64,000 bases of DNA, from NCBI RefSeq assembly GCF_012641395.1, contig NZ_JABAIH010000001.1, forward strand, positions 496,001 through 560,000, given 5' to 3'. This DNA comes from Rhizobium sp. P32RR-XVIII (lineage in GTDB: Bacteria; Pseudomonadota; Alphaproteobacteria; Rhizobiales; Rhizobiaceae). The position numbers and the translations under genes are program-made. This document shows, in pieces, positions 19,286 to 29,811 of the stretch; within the stretch, counting starts at the first letter, position 1; every line of letters starts with the position of its first letter. The notes under the pieces are model-generated. The model saw only the letters and a program-made list of their open reading frames with translations, was not told the origin of the DNA and searched no databases.

Positions 19286-21502
19286 ATGAGCACCTACAAG
19301 AATTTCACCGTCGCAACCGATGCCGACGGCATCGCGCTTGTCACCTGGGACATGCCCGGCAAGTCCATGAACGTCTTCACCGAGGAGGTGATGGAGGAAC
19401 TGAACGCCATCGTTGATGCTACGGTCGCCGATAGCGCCGTGAAGGGCGTGGTGATCACGTCGGGCAAGTCGAGCTTCTCCGGCGGCGCTGACTTGTCGAT
19501 GATCAAGTCGATGTTCTCCCTCTACCAGCATGAGAAGGCAGCCAATCCCGACACCGCCGCGCAAAAACTCTTCGATCTCGTCGGCCGCATGACCGGCCTG
19601 TTCCGCAAGATCGAAACATCAGGCAAGCCGTGGGTGTCCGCCATCAACGGCACCTGCATGGGTGGTGCCTTCGAAATGTCGCTCGCCTGCCACGGCCGCG
19701 TCGCCTCGAATGCCAAGTCAGTGAAGATCGCGCTGCCCGAGGTCAAGGTCGGCATCTTCCCGGGTGCGGGCGGCACGCAGCGCGTCTCGCGCCTCACCGA
19801 TGCCCAGTCCGCCCTGCAGATGATGACGACCGGCCAGTCGCTATCGGCCTCCCGCGCCAAGGCGATGAACCTTGTGCATCAGGTGGTGGAACCCGACCAA
19901 CTCATCCCGGCCGCCAAGCAGATGATCAAGGATGGGCTGAAGCCCGTCGCCCCTTGGGACGAGAAGGGCTTCAAGGCGCCCGGCGGCGGCATCTGGACGC
20001 CGGCTTCCGCCCAGCTCTGGCCTGCCGCACCGGCGATTCTCCGCCGCGAGACATCAGGCAACTATCCCGGTGCGCTCGCCATCCTTAAATGCGTCTATGA
20101 GGGTCTGCAGGTTCCCTTCGATACGGCGCTGAAGATCGAGCAGCGCTATTTCACACAGGTGCTGCAGACCACCGAAGCATTCTCGATGATCCGCTCGCTC
20201 TTCATCTCCATGCAGGAGCTCGGCAAAGGGGCCCGCCGCCCGGCGGGCATGCCAAAAACTGAGCTCAAGAAGGTCGGTATCGTCGGCGCCGGCTTCATGG
20301 GCGCCTCGATCGCCTATGTCACCGCCGCCGCCGGCATTCCCGTCACCCTCATAGACCGCGACATGGAAGCGGCTGCCAAGGGTAAAGGTGTCGGCGAAGG
20401 CCTGGTGAAGGATTCCGTTGGCAAGGGACGCCTGACGCAAGAAGAGGGTGCCGCCCTTCTCGCGCGTATCACGCCGTCCGCCGACTACGCCGATCTGAAG
20501 GATGCCGGTTTCGTCATCGAAGCCGTCTTCGAGGACCGCGAGGTCAAGAAGGCGGTGATCGAAGCCGTCGAAGCGGTACTGCCTGATGGCGCGATCTTCG
20601 CCTCCAACACCTCGACCTTGCCGATCACGGGACTTGCCAAAAATTCCAAACGCCCCGCCGATTTCATTGGCGTGCACTTCTTCTCGCCGGTCGAGAAGAT
20701 GATGCTGACGGAAGTGATCCTCGGCAAGGAGACCGGCGACAAGGCGCTCGCCGTGGCGCTCGATTATGTCGCCGCCATCAAGAAGACGCCCATTGTCGTC
20801 AACGACACGCGCGGCTTCTTCGTCAACCGCTGCGTCTTCCGTTACATCCACGAAGCCTATGACATGCTGATCGAGGGCGTGCCGCCCGCAATGATCGAGA
20901 ATGCCGCCAAGATGGCGGGCATGCCGGTCGGACCGCTGTCCCTGAACGACGAAGTGGCGATCGATCTTTCGCAGAAGATCCTCAAGGCCACCGTCGCCGA
21001 TCTCGGCGAAGCCGCCGTCGATCCGAAGCACATGGCGCTGATCAACAAGATGGTCGACGAGCTCGACCGCCGCGGCCGCAAGAACGGCAAGGGCTTCTAC
21101 GACTATCCGGCGAAACCGGCCAAGAAGTCGCTTTGGCCGAAGCTGAAGACCTTCTACCCGCAGAAGAAGGCGGAAGAGGTCGATGTCGACGTGCTGAAGC
21201 AGCGCTTCCTCGTCACCATCGCCCTGGAGGCGGCGCGCACCATCGAGGAAGGCATCGTCACCGATCCGCGCGAAGCCGACGTCGGCTCCATCCTCGGCTT
21301 TGGCTTTGCACCCTATACCGGCGGCGTGCTCTCCTACATCGACGGCATGGGCGTGAAGGCCTTCGTGGAACTCTGCGAGAAACTTGCGGCAGCTTACGGC
21401 GCCCACTTCAAGCCGACGGCGCTGCTGAACGACATGGCGGCAAAAGGCGAGACCTTCTACGGCCGGTTCGATCCCTATCGGGGAGCGAAGGAGGCGGCGT
21501 AG
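19286..21502 (+). CDS. fadB: Fatty-acid oxidation bifunctional protein: enoyl-CoA hydratase / 3-hydroxyacyl-CoA dehydrogenase
   Basis: 738 residues. Residues about 1-200 are a crotonase domain ([59 protein letters not shown], which holds a catalytic glutamate). From about 330 is an NAD-binding Rossmann fold ([21 protein letters not shown]) with [10 protein letters not shown] and [13 protein letters not shown], then dehydrogenase C-terminal domains ([15 protein letters not shown]). It performs hydration and NAD-dependent oxidation in beta-oxidation and forms a complex with FadA. A likely operon with the upstream genes is interrupted only by repeats. Confidence 0.94.
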   Translation: MSTYKNFTVATDADGIALVTWDMPGKSMNVFTEEVMEELNAIVDATVADSAVKGVVITSGKSSFSGGADLSMIKSMFSLYQHEKAANPDTAAQKLFDLVGRMTGLFRKIETSGKPWVSAINGTCMGGAFEMSLACHGRVASNAKSVKIALPEVKVGIFPGAGGTQRVSRLTDAQSALQMMTTGQSLSASRAKAMNLVHQVVEPDQLIPAAKQMIKDGLKPVAPWDEKGFKAPGGGIWTPASAQLWPAAPAILRRETSGNYPGALAILKCVYEGLQVPFDTALKIEQRYFTQVLQTTEAFSMIRSLFISMQELGKGARRPAGMPKTELKKVGIVGAGFMGASIAYVTAAAGIPVTLIDRDMEAAAKGKGVGEGLVKDSVGKGRLTQEEGAALLARITPSADYADLKDAGFVIEAVFEDREVKKAVIEAVEAVLPDGAIFASNTSTLPITGLAKNSKRPADFIGVHFFSPVEKMMLTEVILGKETGDKALAVALDYVAAIKKTPIVVNDTRGFFVNRCVFRYIHEAYDMLIEGVPPAMIENAAKMAGMPVGPLSLNDEVAIDLSQKILKATVADLGEAAVDPKHMALINKMVDELDRRGRKNGKGFYDYPAKPAKKSLWPKLKTFYPQKKAEEVDVDVLKQRFLVTIALEAARTIEEGIVTDPREADVGSILGFGFAPYTGGVLSYIDGMGVKAFVELCEKLAAAYGAHFKPTALLNDMAAKGETFYGRFDPYRGAKEAA

Positions 21503-21755
21503 GCCGCCTTCCCGCAGCTGCGCATTATGGCAGCTTTGGCAGACTGAAGGCTTTCAATTCCCGCTTATCGCCGAAGATCAGGCCGGAGAACTGCTGCCAA
21601 TTCATCGAAGCAATCGGAATTTGCCGCAAGGAATGTTGCGGCAGGATCCATCATGGCTACGGCATAATTGATTCGACTTGCGTGCCTCTGCCGTGATTTG
21701 CTTGCCATAGAGATATGTCACCTCTCTCTAAGCGTCCAGACCTAAGGAGTTCGAC

Positions 21756-22442
21756 ATGAGCAATACTCAGGTGCAAGGCGAAACCGCAAGCAAGACCTCG
21801 GGAGGGCGAACGGCCGACATGAAACTCGAGATCGTCGTCATCCCTGTTTCGGATGTCGATCGAGCCAAACGATTTTACGGCGACTTGGGTTGGAGGCTCG
21901 ACGCCGACTTCGCCGGCGATAACGACTACCGCGTGATTCAGTTCACGCCCCCAGGCTCGGGCGCCTCGGTCATCTTCGGCAGACAAGTGACGGCGGCAGC
22001 CCCCGGCTCGGCACAGGGGCTGTACCTGATCGTCTCGGACATCGAAGCTGCGCGTAGCGATCTGATTGCCCGCGGTGTCACGGTCAGCGAGGCGTTCCAC
22101 CCCGGCGACACGAATGCCGGCCCGGATGAACCCTATTTGTTTGGCACGCTCCGGGCTCGCGGCCCGCATCCCGAGCGCGGCAGCTACCGCTCCTATGCCT
22201 CGTTCAGCGACCCGGACGGCAACGGCTGGCTGTTCCAGGAAATCACCACGCGACTCCCCGGCCGGGTGGAGGCTGACACGACATTCACTTCCACGGCTGA
22301 GCTCGCGAGCGCACTCCGCCGTGCCGCGGCCGCCCACGGCGAGCATGAGAAGCGGACCGGCGGCGAGCGCGACGAGAATTGGCCGGACTGGTACGCCGAG
22401 TACATGATAAACGAGCAGGCCGGCAAGCCGCTGCCGTCATGA
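21756..22442 (+). CDS. Glyoxalase/VOC family protein
   Basis: 228 residues; ATG at 21756 after AAGGAG. A VOC core spans residues about 22-165: MKLEIVVIPVSDVDRAKRFYGDLGWRLDADF, VIQFTPPGSGASVIFG, and the closing strand SFSDPDGNGWLFQEITTR. The last 60 residues form a charged helical extension ending in ENWPDWYAEYMINEQAGK, seen in rhizobial homologues. Substrate unknown; the gene stands alone after a 250-bp gap. Confidence 0.85.
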   Translation: MSNTQVQGETASKTSGGRTADMKLEIVVIPVSDVDRAKRFYGDLGWRLDADFAGDNDYRVIQFTPPGSGASVIFGRQVTAAAPGSAQGLYLIVSDIEAARSDLIARGVTVSEAFHPGDTNAGPDEPYLFGTLRARGPHPERGSYRSYASFSDPDGNGWLFQEITTRLPGRVEADTTFTSTAELASALRRAAAAHGEHEKRTGGERDENWPDWYAEYMINEQAGKPLPS

Positions 22443-22566
22443 CGTAGAGTCTCGCCCGTGCAGAGAACGATTGACGGAGGCTGGAAAGCCAAATTGCCGC
22501 CCCCGGTGTCGGATTGCCGTCTGGCGGTTCGTCCTATGTCCGAAACAACGGACAAGGAGGACCGTC

Positions 22567-23007
22567 ATGACAGATGAAAAGTTCCGCGTCGAAGAGGAAG
22601 CCATCATCGCCATGCTGATGATGCGCGGCAAGGCCATCGAGGAAAAGAATGTCGAGGGCGTCATGTCCTGCACGGCGGATGACGTTGTCGAGTTTTCGCT
22701 GGCTCCGCCGCTCGCCATGACCGGCAAGGATCCCGCTGGCCTCGGCGGCTGGTTCGATACCTGGGAAGGGCCTCTCGGTGGCGATGTCCGAAATGCGAAG
22801 CTCACGATTGGCGGCGATGTCGCCTTCTGGAGCGGCCTGGTGAATATGACCGGCACCAAGACGGATGGCGAAAAGGTCGACCTGTGGTTCCGCCAGACGC
22901 TCGGCCTCGTCAAAAAGGGCGGCCGCTGGCTGGTCGCCCACGAGCATGCCTCCGTGCCCTTCGCAATGGATGGCAGCGGCCGCGCGCTGCTTGACCTCAA
23001 GCCGTAA
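22567..23007 (+). CDS. SnoaL-like / NTF2-fold protein
   Basis: 146 residues from the ATG at 22567, preceded by AAGGAGG. The pattern fits a small NTF2-like barrel: a helical start with GKAIEEKNVEGVMSCTADDVVEFSLAPP, a WFDTWEGPLGGDVRNAKLTIGGDVAFWSGLVNMTGTK strand pair and GRWLVAHEHASVPFAMD. Many such proteins bind or isomerise small hydrophobic ligands; no specific role can be given. It converges on the histidine-kinase gene with a 2-bp gap. Confidence 0.8.
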   Translation: MTDEKFRVEEEAIIAMLMMRGKAIEEKNVEGVMSCTADDVVEFSLAPPLAMTGKDPAGLGGWFDTWEGPLGGDVRNAKLTIGGDVAFWSGLVNMTGTKTDGEKVDLWFRQTLGLVKKGGRWLVAHEHASVPFAMDGSGRALLDLKP

Positions 23008-23009
23008 CA

Positions 23010-26000
23010 TCACTCCGCCGCGGCGCGCTTCAGTCCGGAAATCTGCGTGATGAAGGCGCGGAGTGCGGCCGGACGCACAGGCTTGTGCTGGATGGTGATG
23101 CCGTGGCGCTCCGCCTCCGCGCGTACCTCCGGCGTCCGGTCGGCGGTCACCAGCAGCGCCGGAATCTCGACCCGGAAGCGCTCCCTGAGATCAAGGATCG
23201 CCGAAATGCCATTTCCATCGCCGAGGTGGTAGTCGGCGATGATGAGATCGGGTGGCGGCCGATCCGTGCCGAGAGCCGCAACGGCGGCAAGGGAATCCAC
23301 CGCTTCTACCTCGCAGCCCCAACCTGAAATCAGAAGGCGCATGCCTTCAAGGATCTTCACTTCGTTGTCGACGCAAAGGATGTGCAATCCCCTCAGCGTT
23401 TGCGTCGAACGATCGGCCGGTGGTGCTGTAGCGGGTGCATCGCCGGCTTTCGAAACCTCGATCGGCATGACGATCCGGAAATCCGTCCCCCTGCCATGCG
23501 TCGAGTGAAGCTCGACCGTATGGTTGAGAACGCGGGCGATGCGGTCGACGATCGACAGGCCAAGCCCGAGGCCGGCGGCCGTCTTTGCCCCTTCCTCAAG
23601 CCGCGCGAATTCCTTGAAGACTGTGCGGAATTTCGAAGGCGGGATGCCGATGCCGGAATCGACCACCTGGATCACCACCTGCTTGCCGCGTCGCCGGACC
23701 CCAACCAGCACCTTGCCGCTCAGCGTATATTTGATGGCGTTGGAGACGAGGTTCTGCACAAGGCGCCGCAGCAGGTTCGGATCGGAGCGGACCCGCAACG
23801 ATGTCGGCATGACAACGAGCTTCAGGTTTTTCGCCCGGGCAATCGGCGCGAAATCTGTTTCGATGCGCTCCAGCAAACCGGCAAGCGGAACGGAGGTCAG
23901 CCTCGGGCGCATGGCGCCGGTGTCCAGCCGCGAGATGTCAAGAACGGCGCCCAGGATGGTCTCGACGGATTCGAGTGCGGAATCGATGTTCCGCACGATC
24001 GGCCCGTTGTCGGAAAGCGCCATACGCTCGACGAGCGCGGAGGAATACAGCCGCGCCGCATTCAGCGGCTGGAGGATGTCGTGGCCGGCAGCAGCAAGGA
24101 AGCGGGTCTTGCCGATATTCGCCTCGTCCGCGGCCGCTCTCGCCTCGCCGAGTTCGCGGTTCACCCGTGTCAGCTCCGCGGTACGCTCGGCCACGCGCTG
24201 CTCCAGCGTTTCGTTCGCCTGTTTCAAAGCCCGGTCGGCTGCAACTTGCTGGGTAATGTCGGTGAAGGTTGCGACGATCCCCTTGTCCGGCATGGCGTTG
24301 GAGCGGACCTCGATAATCCTCTCGCCGCCGCCAAGAACGAGCGAGAAAGGTTTGTCGAGTGTCAGGAAATGCCGCACCGTCTGGCTGAGATCGACCGCCG
24401 AAACGTCGCCGCGCCTGCCGAGGATTGCCACGATCTCCGACAGCGGAAAGCCGACGCGGCCGGCATCTTCCGGGAGATCCAGAAGCTGGCGGAAGCGCCG
24501 GTTCCAGATCGTCAGCTGGTTGGAGCTGTCAAAGACGGCGATGCCTTGATCCATCTGCGAGAGCGCCGTCTGCAACATGTCCTGGTTATATTGCAGCGCC
24601 TCGCTGGCCTGGTCGAGCAGCCATGCGGTGTCGGCCGAAGCATCCTCGGTCTTCTGCAGGATAAGCGAAAGCACCAGCCGCGCCGAAGAGGAGCCGATGG
24701 CGCTTCCCAGCAACTGCTCGGTAAAGTGAATGAGCGCCATGTCCGCCGGCTGATCGTCCTCCAGCTTGCGGCCCGACCCCTGCTCGTATGTCGCAAACGA
24801 GCGTTGCATCCGCTCCTCGCCGAGATAGCGCGCTATCGCCGTTTTCAGATCGCCGACGCTGATACGCGTCTTCCAGCCGCGGGTTGCAAATTGTGAGCGT
24901 GATTGCCCCTTGACGAAGATCCCCGCCTGGATGCGTTCCAGCGGCCGCGCATTGCGCGTCATTGAGCCGACAATGAAGAACGCAGTGTTGACGAGCAGGC
25001 TCATCGCCGTGGCGCTGACCAGGGGATCGGCGTTCACGGGTGCAAAAAGTGTCGTCCCGGGAAAGATGAAGTTGAGGAACGCGGTGGCGACATAGGAGTA
25101 ATCCGGTCCGCCGAGCGAGGGCAGGAAAAGCAGGTAGAACCAGATAACAAAGCCGGAAGTCAGGCCGAGAACGGCGCCGCGTGCGTTGGCTCGTCGCCAG
25201 ACCAGGCCACCGAAAAGGGCAGGAGCGATCTGCGCGATTGCGGCGAAGGACAGAAGGCCGATCGATGCCAGGCCGGCGGTGCTATCGGTCGATCGGTAGT
25301 AGGCATAGCCGAGCAGAAGGACGGCAAAGATTGCGCTGCGTCTGATGTTGAGCAGGTTCTTGGCAAAGTCGTCGCGCTGGGTAACCCGCCCGGCAAGCTT
25401 CCGGCGCAGAAAGATCGGCATGATGAGGTCGTTCGACACCATGATCGAAAGCGCGACGGAATCGACGATGACCATCGCGGTCGCTGCTGAAAAGCCGCCG
25501 ATAAAGGTGATCAGCGAGACCACCGGCATCTGTCCGGCAAGCGGCAGCGACAGCACGTAAAGATCGGCATTGCCTGCCCCGCCGAAGGTCAGCAATCCGG
25601 CGATCGCCACCGGCAGCACGAAGAGATTGATGACGATGAGATAGAGCGGGAAGAGATAGCCCGCGAGCCGCAATTGCTTGGCCGAGCGGTTTTCGACGAC
25701 CGTGACGTGAAACTGGCGCGGCAGCATGATGATGGCGAATGCCGAAAGCAGCGTCAGCGTGATCCAGCGGCTGAGCGGCGTCTCGTAGGTCAATGCGGAG
25801 TTTACCAGCGCATTTCCGACGCTCTTCTGCCAAAGGTCGACCGGCCCGTCGAACAGGAACCAGATGACGCAGACGCCGGCGGTGAGAAAGGCGACGAGCT
25901 TGACCAGCGACTCCATGGAAACCGCGAGGATCAATCCGTCCTGATGCTCGGTGGCGTCAGTATGCCGTGTGCCGAACATGATGGCGAAACAGGCAAGCAC

Positions 26001-26513
26001 GAGGGTCGCGACCAGCGGGAGATCGAGAAAGTAGAGATTGCCGCTGCCGATCCCGTAGTCGGATGGATTGACCATCGCCGTTACCGCGCTTGAGATCGCC
26101 TTCAATTGCAGTGCGATGTATGGAATCGTGCCGACCAGAGAGATCAGCGCTACGATGGTGGCGACCGTGGAATTCTTTCCGTAGCGAGCAGCGAGGAAGT
26201 CCGCTACCGACGTAAGCTTTTCCGTCTTTGCCAGCTCGATGATCCGCCGCAGAACCGGCATGCCGAGCGTGAAGACAAGGATCGGGCCGATATAGATGCC
26301 GGCAAACTCCAGGCCGCGCTGGGAGGCGAGCCCGACGCCGCCGAAATAGGTCCAGGAGGTGCAGTAGATACCAAGGCTGAGCGCGTAGACAACCGGCCAG
26401 CCGCCTTGCGGTATGCCGAGCCTCTGGCTTCTGCGGTCGCCGTAGCTTGCGACGGCAAACAGAAGCAGCAGATAGCCCAAGGCAAATGCAATTATAACCC
26501 AGCCTGCAAGCAT
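23010..26513 (-). CDS. Sodium/solute symporter-fused hybrid sensor histidine kinase
   Basis: 1,167 residues. The first 500 or so are a multi-span SLC5-type Na/solute symporter domain (12-13 membrane segments; YGDRRSQRLGIPQGGWPVVYALSLGIYCTSWTYFGGVG). A PAS domain follows (TALSQMDQGIAVFDSSNQLTIWNRRFRQLLDLP), a coiled coil (LEQRVAERTAELTRVNRELGEAR), the HisKA helix with phospho-acceptor histidine (FLAAAGHDILQPLNAARLYSSAL), an HATPase domain (NLVSNAIKYTLSGKVLVGVRRRG, GLGLGLSIVDRIARVL) and a terminal receiver (DLIIADYHLGDGNG). This is the CbrA/NahK-like family, in which a transporter module is coupled to a phosphorelay. No cognate regulator lies nearby. Confidence 0.92.
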   Translation of the reverse strand: MLAGWVIIAFALGYLLLLFAVASYGDRRSQRLGIPQGGWPVVYALSLGIYCTSWTYFGGVGLASQRGLEFAGIYIGPILVFTLGMPVLRRIIELAKTEKLTSVADFLAARYGKNSTVATIVALISLVGTIPYIALQLKAISSAVTAMVNPSDYGIGSGNLYFLDLPLVATLVLACFAIMFGTRHTDATEHQDGLILAVSMESLVKLVAFLTAGVCVIWFLFDGPVDLWQKSVGNALVNSALTYETPLSRWITLTLLSAFAIIMLPRQFHVTVVENRSAKQLRLAGYLFPLYLIVINLFVLPVAIAGLLTFGGAGNADLYVLSLPLAGQMPVVSLITFIGGFSAATAMVIVDSVALSIMVSNDLIMPIFLRRKLAGRVTQRDDFAKNLLNIRRSAIFAVLLLGYAYYRSTDSTAGLASIGLLSFAAIAQIAPALFGGLVWRRANARGAVLGLTSGFVIWFYLLFLPSLGGPDYSYVATAFLNFIFPGTTLFAPVNADPLVSATAMSLLVNTAFFIVGSMTRNARPLERIQAGIFVKGQSRSQFATRGWKTRISVGDLKTAIARYLGEERMQRSFATYEQGSGRKLEDDQPADMALIHFTEQLLGSAIGSSSARLVLSLILQKTEDASADTAWLLDQASEALQYNQDMLQTALSQMDQGIAVFDSSNQLTIWNRRFRQLLDLPEDAGRVGFPLSEIVAILGRRGDVSAVDLSQTVRHFLTLDKPFSLVLGGGERIIEVRSNAMPDKGIVATFTDITQQVAADRALKQANETLEQRVAERTAELTRVNRELGEARAAADEANIGKTRFLAAAGHDILQPLNAARLYSSALVERMALSDNGPIVRNIDSALESVETILGAVLDISRLDTGAMRPRLTSVPLAGLLERIETDFAPIARAKNLKLVVMPTSLRVRSDPNLLRRLVQNLVSNAIKYTLSGKVLVGVRRRGKQVVIQVVDSGIGIPPSKFRTVFKEFARLEEGAKTAAGLGLGLSIVDRIARVLNHTVELHSTHGRGTDFRIVMPIEVSKAGDAPATAPPADRSTQTLRGLHILCVDNEVKILEGMRLLISGWGCEVEAVDSLAAVAALGTDRPPPDLIIADYHLGDGNGISAILDLRERFRVEIPALLVTADRTPEVRAEAERHGITIQHKPVRPAALRAFITQISGLKRAAAE

Positions 26514-26728
26514 TGACCCTCCGCCCGATCCTCCATGCGCCGGTTCCCCGGAAGGGTTGAAGATTAAGGGAAATCCTCCCTTTTGGAAATTGCGGTGATC
26601 TAGGCATTAAGTCCAAGACGAAAGGAAAAGCCGATTGTTTCAATTCGACAATTGATTAATCAATCAAGAGCTGTAGCTAATGGAAACAACGCACTGTCGA
26701 GAGAGCGCATCAGAGGGAGACAGATCGG

Positions 26729-27163
26729 ATGCTTAACGAGTTCAAGGCCTTCATCGCCCGAGGCAACGTCATGGATCTCGCCGTCGGTGTCATCATCGGT
26801 GGCGCCTTCGGCGGTATCGTGAAATCACTGGTCGACGACATCATCATGCCGATCGTCGGGGCCATTTTCGGCGGTTTCGATTTTTCCAACTATTTCATCG
26901 GCCTTTCGTCTTCGGTCAACGCGCCGACCCTTGCGGCCGCCCGGGCCCAGGGCGCCGTCTTCGCCTATGGCAGTTTCATCACCGTCGTCATCAATTTCCT
27001 GATCCTCGCCTGGATCATCTTCCTGCTGATCAAGGGCGTGAACACGCTCCGCAAGCAGGTCGAGCGCAACGAGGAAAAGGCCGCCGAAGAAGCGCCGCCG
27101 CCGGCGGATGTCGCGCTGCTGACGGAAATCCGCGATCTATTGGCCAAGCGCCCGGCGGTCTGA
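26729..27163 (+). CDS. mscL: Large-conductance mechanosensitive channel MscL
   Basis: 144 residues starting [41 protein letters not shown], the conserved pore-lining first helix. The second span is [21 protein letters not shown], followed by a charged cytoplasmic bundle. It opens under high membrane tension to release osmolytes. Length is normal, and it is divergent from the histidine-kinase gene across a 215-bp gap. Confidence 0.97.
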   Translation: MLNEFKAFIARGNVMDLAVGVIIGGAFGGIVKSLVDDIIMPIVGAIFGGFDFSNYFIGLSSSVNAPTLAAARAQGAVFAYGSFITVVINFLILAWIIFLLIKGVNTLRKQVERNEEKAAEEAPPPADVALLTEIRDLLAKRPAV

Positions 27164-27285
27164 TCGGCGCCGGGAGCCCGCACATTCCGCGGCGCTCATT
27201 CATCACGAAAATCGATATGGCATCACGCATTCTCATGGGATTTGCGTGCGGTTTTGTTTTATGAAGGCCAAAACCGGAGATCTGC

Positions 27286-28452
27286 ATGTCGATTATGAAC
27301 AGCCTGAGCCCGCGCGCCGTTTCGGCGCCAGAAAGCGGGATTGTAGAAGTCGTCAATTATGCCCGTGGCCGCGATGGCCTGCTGCCGCTGTGGGTCGGAG
27401 AAGGCGATCTTCCGACGCCGGACTTCATCAGCAAGGCGGCGATGGATGCGCTCGCCGCAGGGGAAACCTTCTATACATGGCAGCGCGGTATTCCCGAACT
27501 GCGTCAGGCTCTATCGGACTACTACGCCCGGCATTTCGGCATCACCCTGCCGGTGGAGCATTTCTACGTGACCGGCTCGGGCATGCAGGCGATCCAGATT
27601 GCCGTGCAGGCGCTAACCTCCCCGGGCGACGAATTGGTCTATCTGACACCCGCCTGGCCGAATATCGCTGCAGCGCTTGAAATCGCTGGCGCCCGTTCAA
27701 TCCCCGTCGAGCTGCAATTCGAAGGCGGCAGATGGGCAGTTGATCTCAACCGCATCGAAGCCGCGATCACGCCGAAGACCAAGGCGTTTTTCATCAACAC
27801 GCCGTCGAACCCGACAGGGTGGACGGCGACGAAGAAAGACCTCGCCGACATCCTGGAACTTGCCCGCAAGCACGATCTCTGGATCATGGCGGACGAAATT
27901 TACGCGCGCTATTTCTACGCTGGCGGCCGTGCGCCTTCTTTCCTGGATGTCATGACACCGGGCGACAGGATCATGTTCGTCAACTCATTCTCGAAGAACT
28001 GGTCGATGACCGGCTGGCGCGTCGGCTGGATCGTGGCGCCGCCGGAAACGGGGCAGGTGCTCGAAAACCTGATCCAATATTCGACCTCCGGCGTTGCTCA
28101 GTTCATGCAGAAGGGAGCGCTGGCGGCTCTCAACCAGGGCGACGAATTCGTCGCCGCCAACATCCGGAAGGCGGCACTTTCCCGCGACATCTTTTGTGAC
28201 GCGCTGGTTGCCACAAATCGCGTCGAGACCTTGAAGCCGGACGGGGCGCTCTACGCCTTCCTGAAGATCGACGGCGTCACGGATAGCCGCAAGGCGGCGC
28301 TCGATATCGTCGACAAGACCGGTGTCGGCCTGGCGCCCGGCACGGCCTTCGGCCCAGGCGGCGAACTCTTCCTGCGGGCTTGTTTCCTGCGCGATCCGGA
28401 ACAGGTCAAGGACGCCGCCGGCAGGCTCAGCGAGTACATTCTGAAGCTATGA
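27286..28452 (+). CDS. Class I/II PLP-dependent aminotransferase
   Basis: 388 residues. Fold-type I aminotransferase motifs: LPLWVGEGDLPTPDFIS, the INTPSNPTGWTATKKDL substrate loop, DEIYARYFYAG, VNSFSKNWSMTGWRVGW with the PLP lysine, and a C-terminal LAPGTAFGPGGELFLRACFLRD with the carboxylate-binding arginine. It is likely an aspartate- or aromatic-type aminotransferase; specificity is not predictable. A start at 27292 is possible. A strong terminator follows. Confidence 0.88.
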   Translation: MSIMNSLSPRAVSAPESGIVEVVNYARGRDGLLPLWVGEGDLPTPDFISKAAMDALAAGETFYTWQRGIPELRQALSDYYARHFGITLPVEHFYVTGSGMQAIQIAVQALTSPGDELVYLTPAWPNIAAALEIAGARSIPVELQFEGGRWAVDLNRIEAAITPKTKAFFINTPSNPTGWTATKKDLADILELARKHDLWIMADEIYARYFYAGGRAPSFLDVMTPGDRIMFVNSFSKNWSMTGWRVGWIVAPPETGQVLENLIQYSTSGVAQFMQKGALAALNQGDEFVAANIRKAALSRDIFCDALVATNRVETLKPDGALYAFLKIDGVTDSRKAALDIVDKTGVGLAPGTAFGPGGELFLRACFLRDPEQVKDAAGRLSEYILKL

Positions 28453-28457
28453 CGATC

Positions 28458-28487
28458 AAAGCCCGGCTCTCAAAGCCGGGCTTTTTT
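28458..28487 (+). terminator. Rho-independent terminator after the aminotransferase gene
   Basis: AAAGCCCGGCT and AGCCGGGCTTT form a perfect 11-bp stem around CTCAA, followed by a T run, six bases after the stop codon. Confidence 0.9.
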
Positions 28488-28655
28488 GTACCGGAACGTC
28501 AGTTCGATAAAATTGTAGAATAACCGGCAATCGGGTCCTAACCACCGCATCAAACTTACCGGTTCAAAGCCCCGCAAACGGCTGCCAAATAAGAAAATCG
28601 GAAAGGAAAGACGGCGTGAAATGCCCCTGTTCGAATAAGACAGGGAATGCGGGAC

Positions 28656-29690
28656 ATGGCAATTTTGGTGACGGGCGGCGCCGGTTATATCGGCAGCCAT
28701 ATGGTCTGGGCGCTGCTCGACGCGGGCGAGGACGTCGTTGTGCTCGATCGCCTTTCTACCGGCTTTCGTTGGGCGGTGGCGCCTGCCGCACGATTCTACC
28801 TGGGGGATATCGCCGATGCCGAGGTCCTGAAGAGGATCTTCATCGAGAACGACATAGAAGCGATTGTCCATTTTGCGGGATCCGCGGTCGTCCCGGCTTC
28901 GGTTGCCGATCCGCTTTCCTATTACGACAATAACTCGGGCAAGACGCGTGCGCTTTTGAGCGCGGCAATCAAGGCCGGCGTGCGCCATTTCGTCTTTTCC
29001 TCGACCGCCGCCGTCTACGGCCCGCAGAAGACCTCTGAGGCGGTCAAGGAAACCGCGCCGCTCAACCCGGAAAATCCCTATGGCCAGTCGAAGCTGATGA
29101 CCGAGTTCATGTTGCGCGATGCGGCTGCGGCCTACGACTTTGACTATGTGGCGCTCCGCTATTTCAACGTCGCGGGCGCCGATCCGCACGGCCGTGCGGG
29201 ACAATCCACCAGCAGCGCGACGCATCTCATCAAGGTCGCCTGCGAGGCCGCACTCGGCAAGCGTGACAGCGTGCATGTCTACGGCATCGACTACCCGACG
29301 CATGACGGCACCGGCGTGCGCGATTATATCCATGTGACCGACCTGGCAGAGGCCCATCTGAAGGCCTTGCAGCATCTTCGCAAGGGCAACGGGTCGCTGG
29401 TGGCGAATTGCGGCTACGGTGCCGGCTATTCGGTGCTCGACGTGCTGAACATGGTGGTGCGGCTGCGCGGCCATTCGTTCAAGGTCCACATGGCGCCGCG
29501 TCGCCCGGGCGATGCCGCAAGCGTCGTTGCTGACGCCACCTTGGCGCGGCGCGTGCTGGGCTGGACGCCGAAACATGACTCTCTGGAAACGATCGTTCGC
29601 AGTGCCCTGGATTGGGAACTAGCCCTCATGGATCGCCGGGTCCACGATCTGCACGGAATGCATAGTGCGCTTGCGGCGGCTTCGTTCTAA
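28656..29690 (+). CDS. galE: UDP-glucose 4-epimerase (extended SDR)
   Basis: 344 residues from ATG 28656 (MAILVTGGAGYIGSHMVWAL); an ATG three codons earlier is possible. The Rossmann motif TGGAGYIGSH, the catalytic FSSTAAVYG serine region, YGQSKLMTE with the Tyr-Lys pair, and the late GTGVRDYIHVTDLAEAHLKAL identify GalE. It interconverts UDP-glucose and UDP-galactose for exopolysaccharide and LPS. The sequence differs from the S. meliloti ExoB I remember, so this is probably a paralogue rather than exoB. Confidence 0.9.
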   Translation: MAILVTGGAGYIGSHMVWALLDAGEDVVVLDRLSTGFRWAVAPAARFYLGDIADAEVLKRIFIENDIEAIVHFAGSAVVPASVADPLSYYDNNSGKTRALLSAAIKAGVRHFVFSSTAAVYGPQKTSEAVKETAPLNPENPYGQSKLMTEFMLRDAAAAYDFDYVALRYFNVAGADPHGRAGQSTSSATHLIKVACEAALGKRDSVHVYGIDYPTHDGTGVRDYIHVTDLAEAHLKALQHLRKGNGSLVANCGYGAGYSVLDVLNMVVRLRGHSFKVHMAPRRPGDAASVVADATLARRVLGWTPKHDSLETIVRSALDWELALMDRRVHDLHGMHSALAAASF

Positions 29691-29811
29691 ACACCAGCAT
29701 GTCGGCTTGCACTGTGCTTTGAATCTCACACGGCCCGCGCCTGATGATATAAAGTCCATTGGAGCGATGCCTCCTTCTGTTTATTGATGGGGGATCAGTC
29801 GAGGGTGGACA

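Noticed and set aside
20054..21406. A 450-codon minus-strand frame inside fadB
   Set aside because: fadB is complete and well conserved on the plus strand; the antisense product has no recognisable features.
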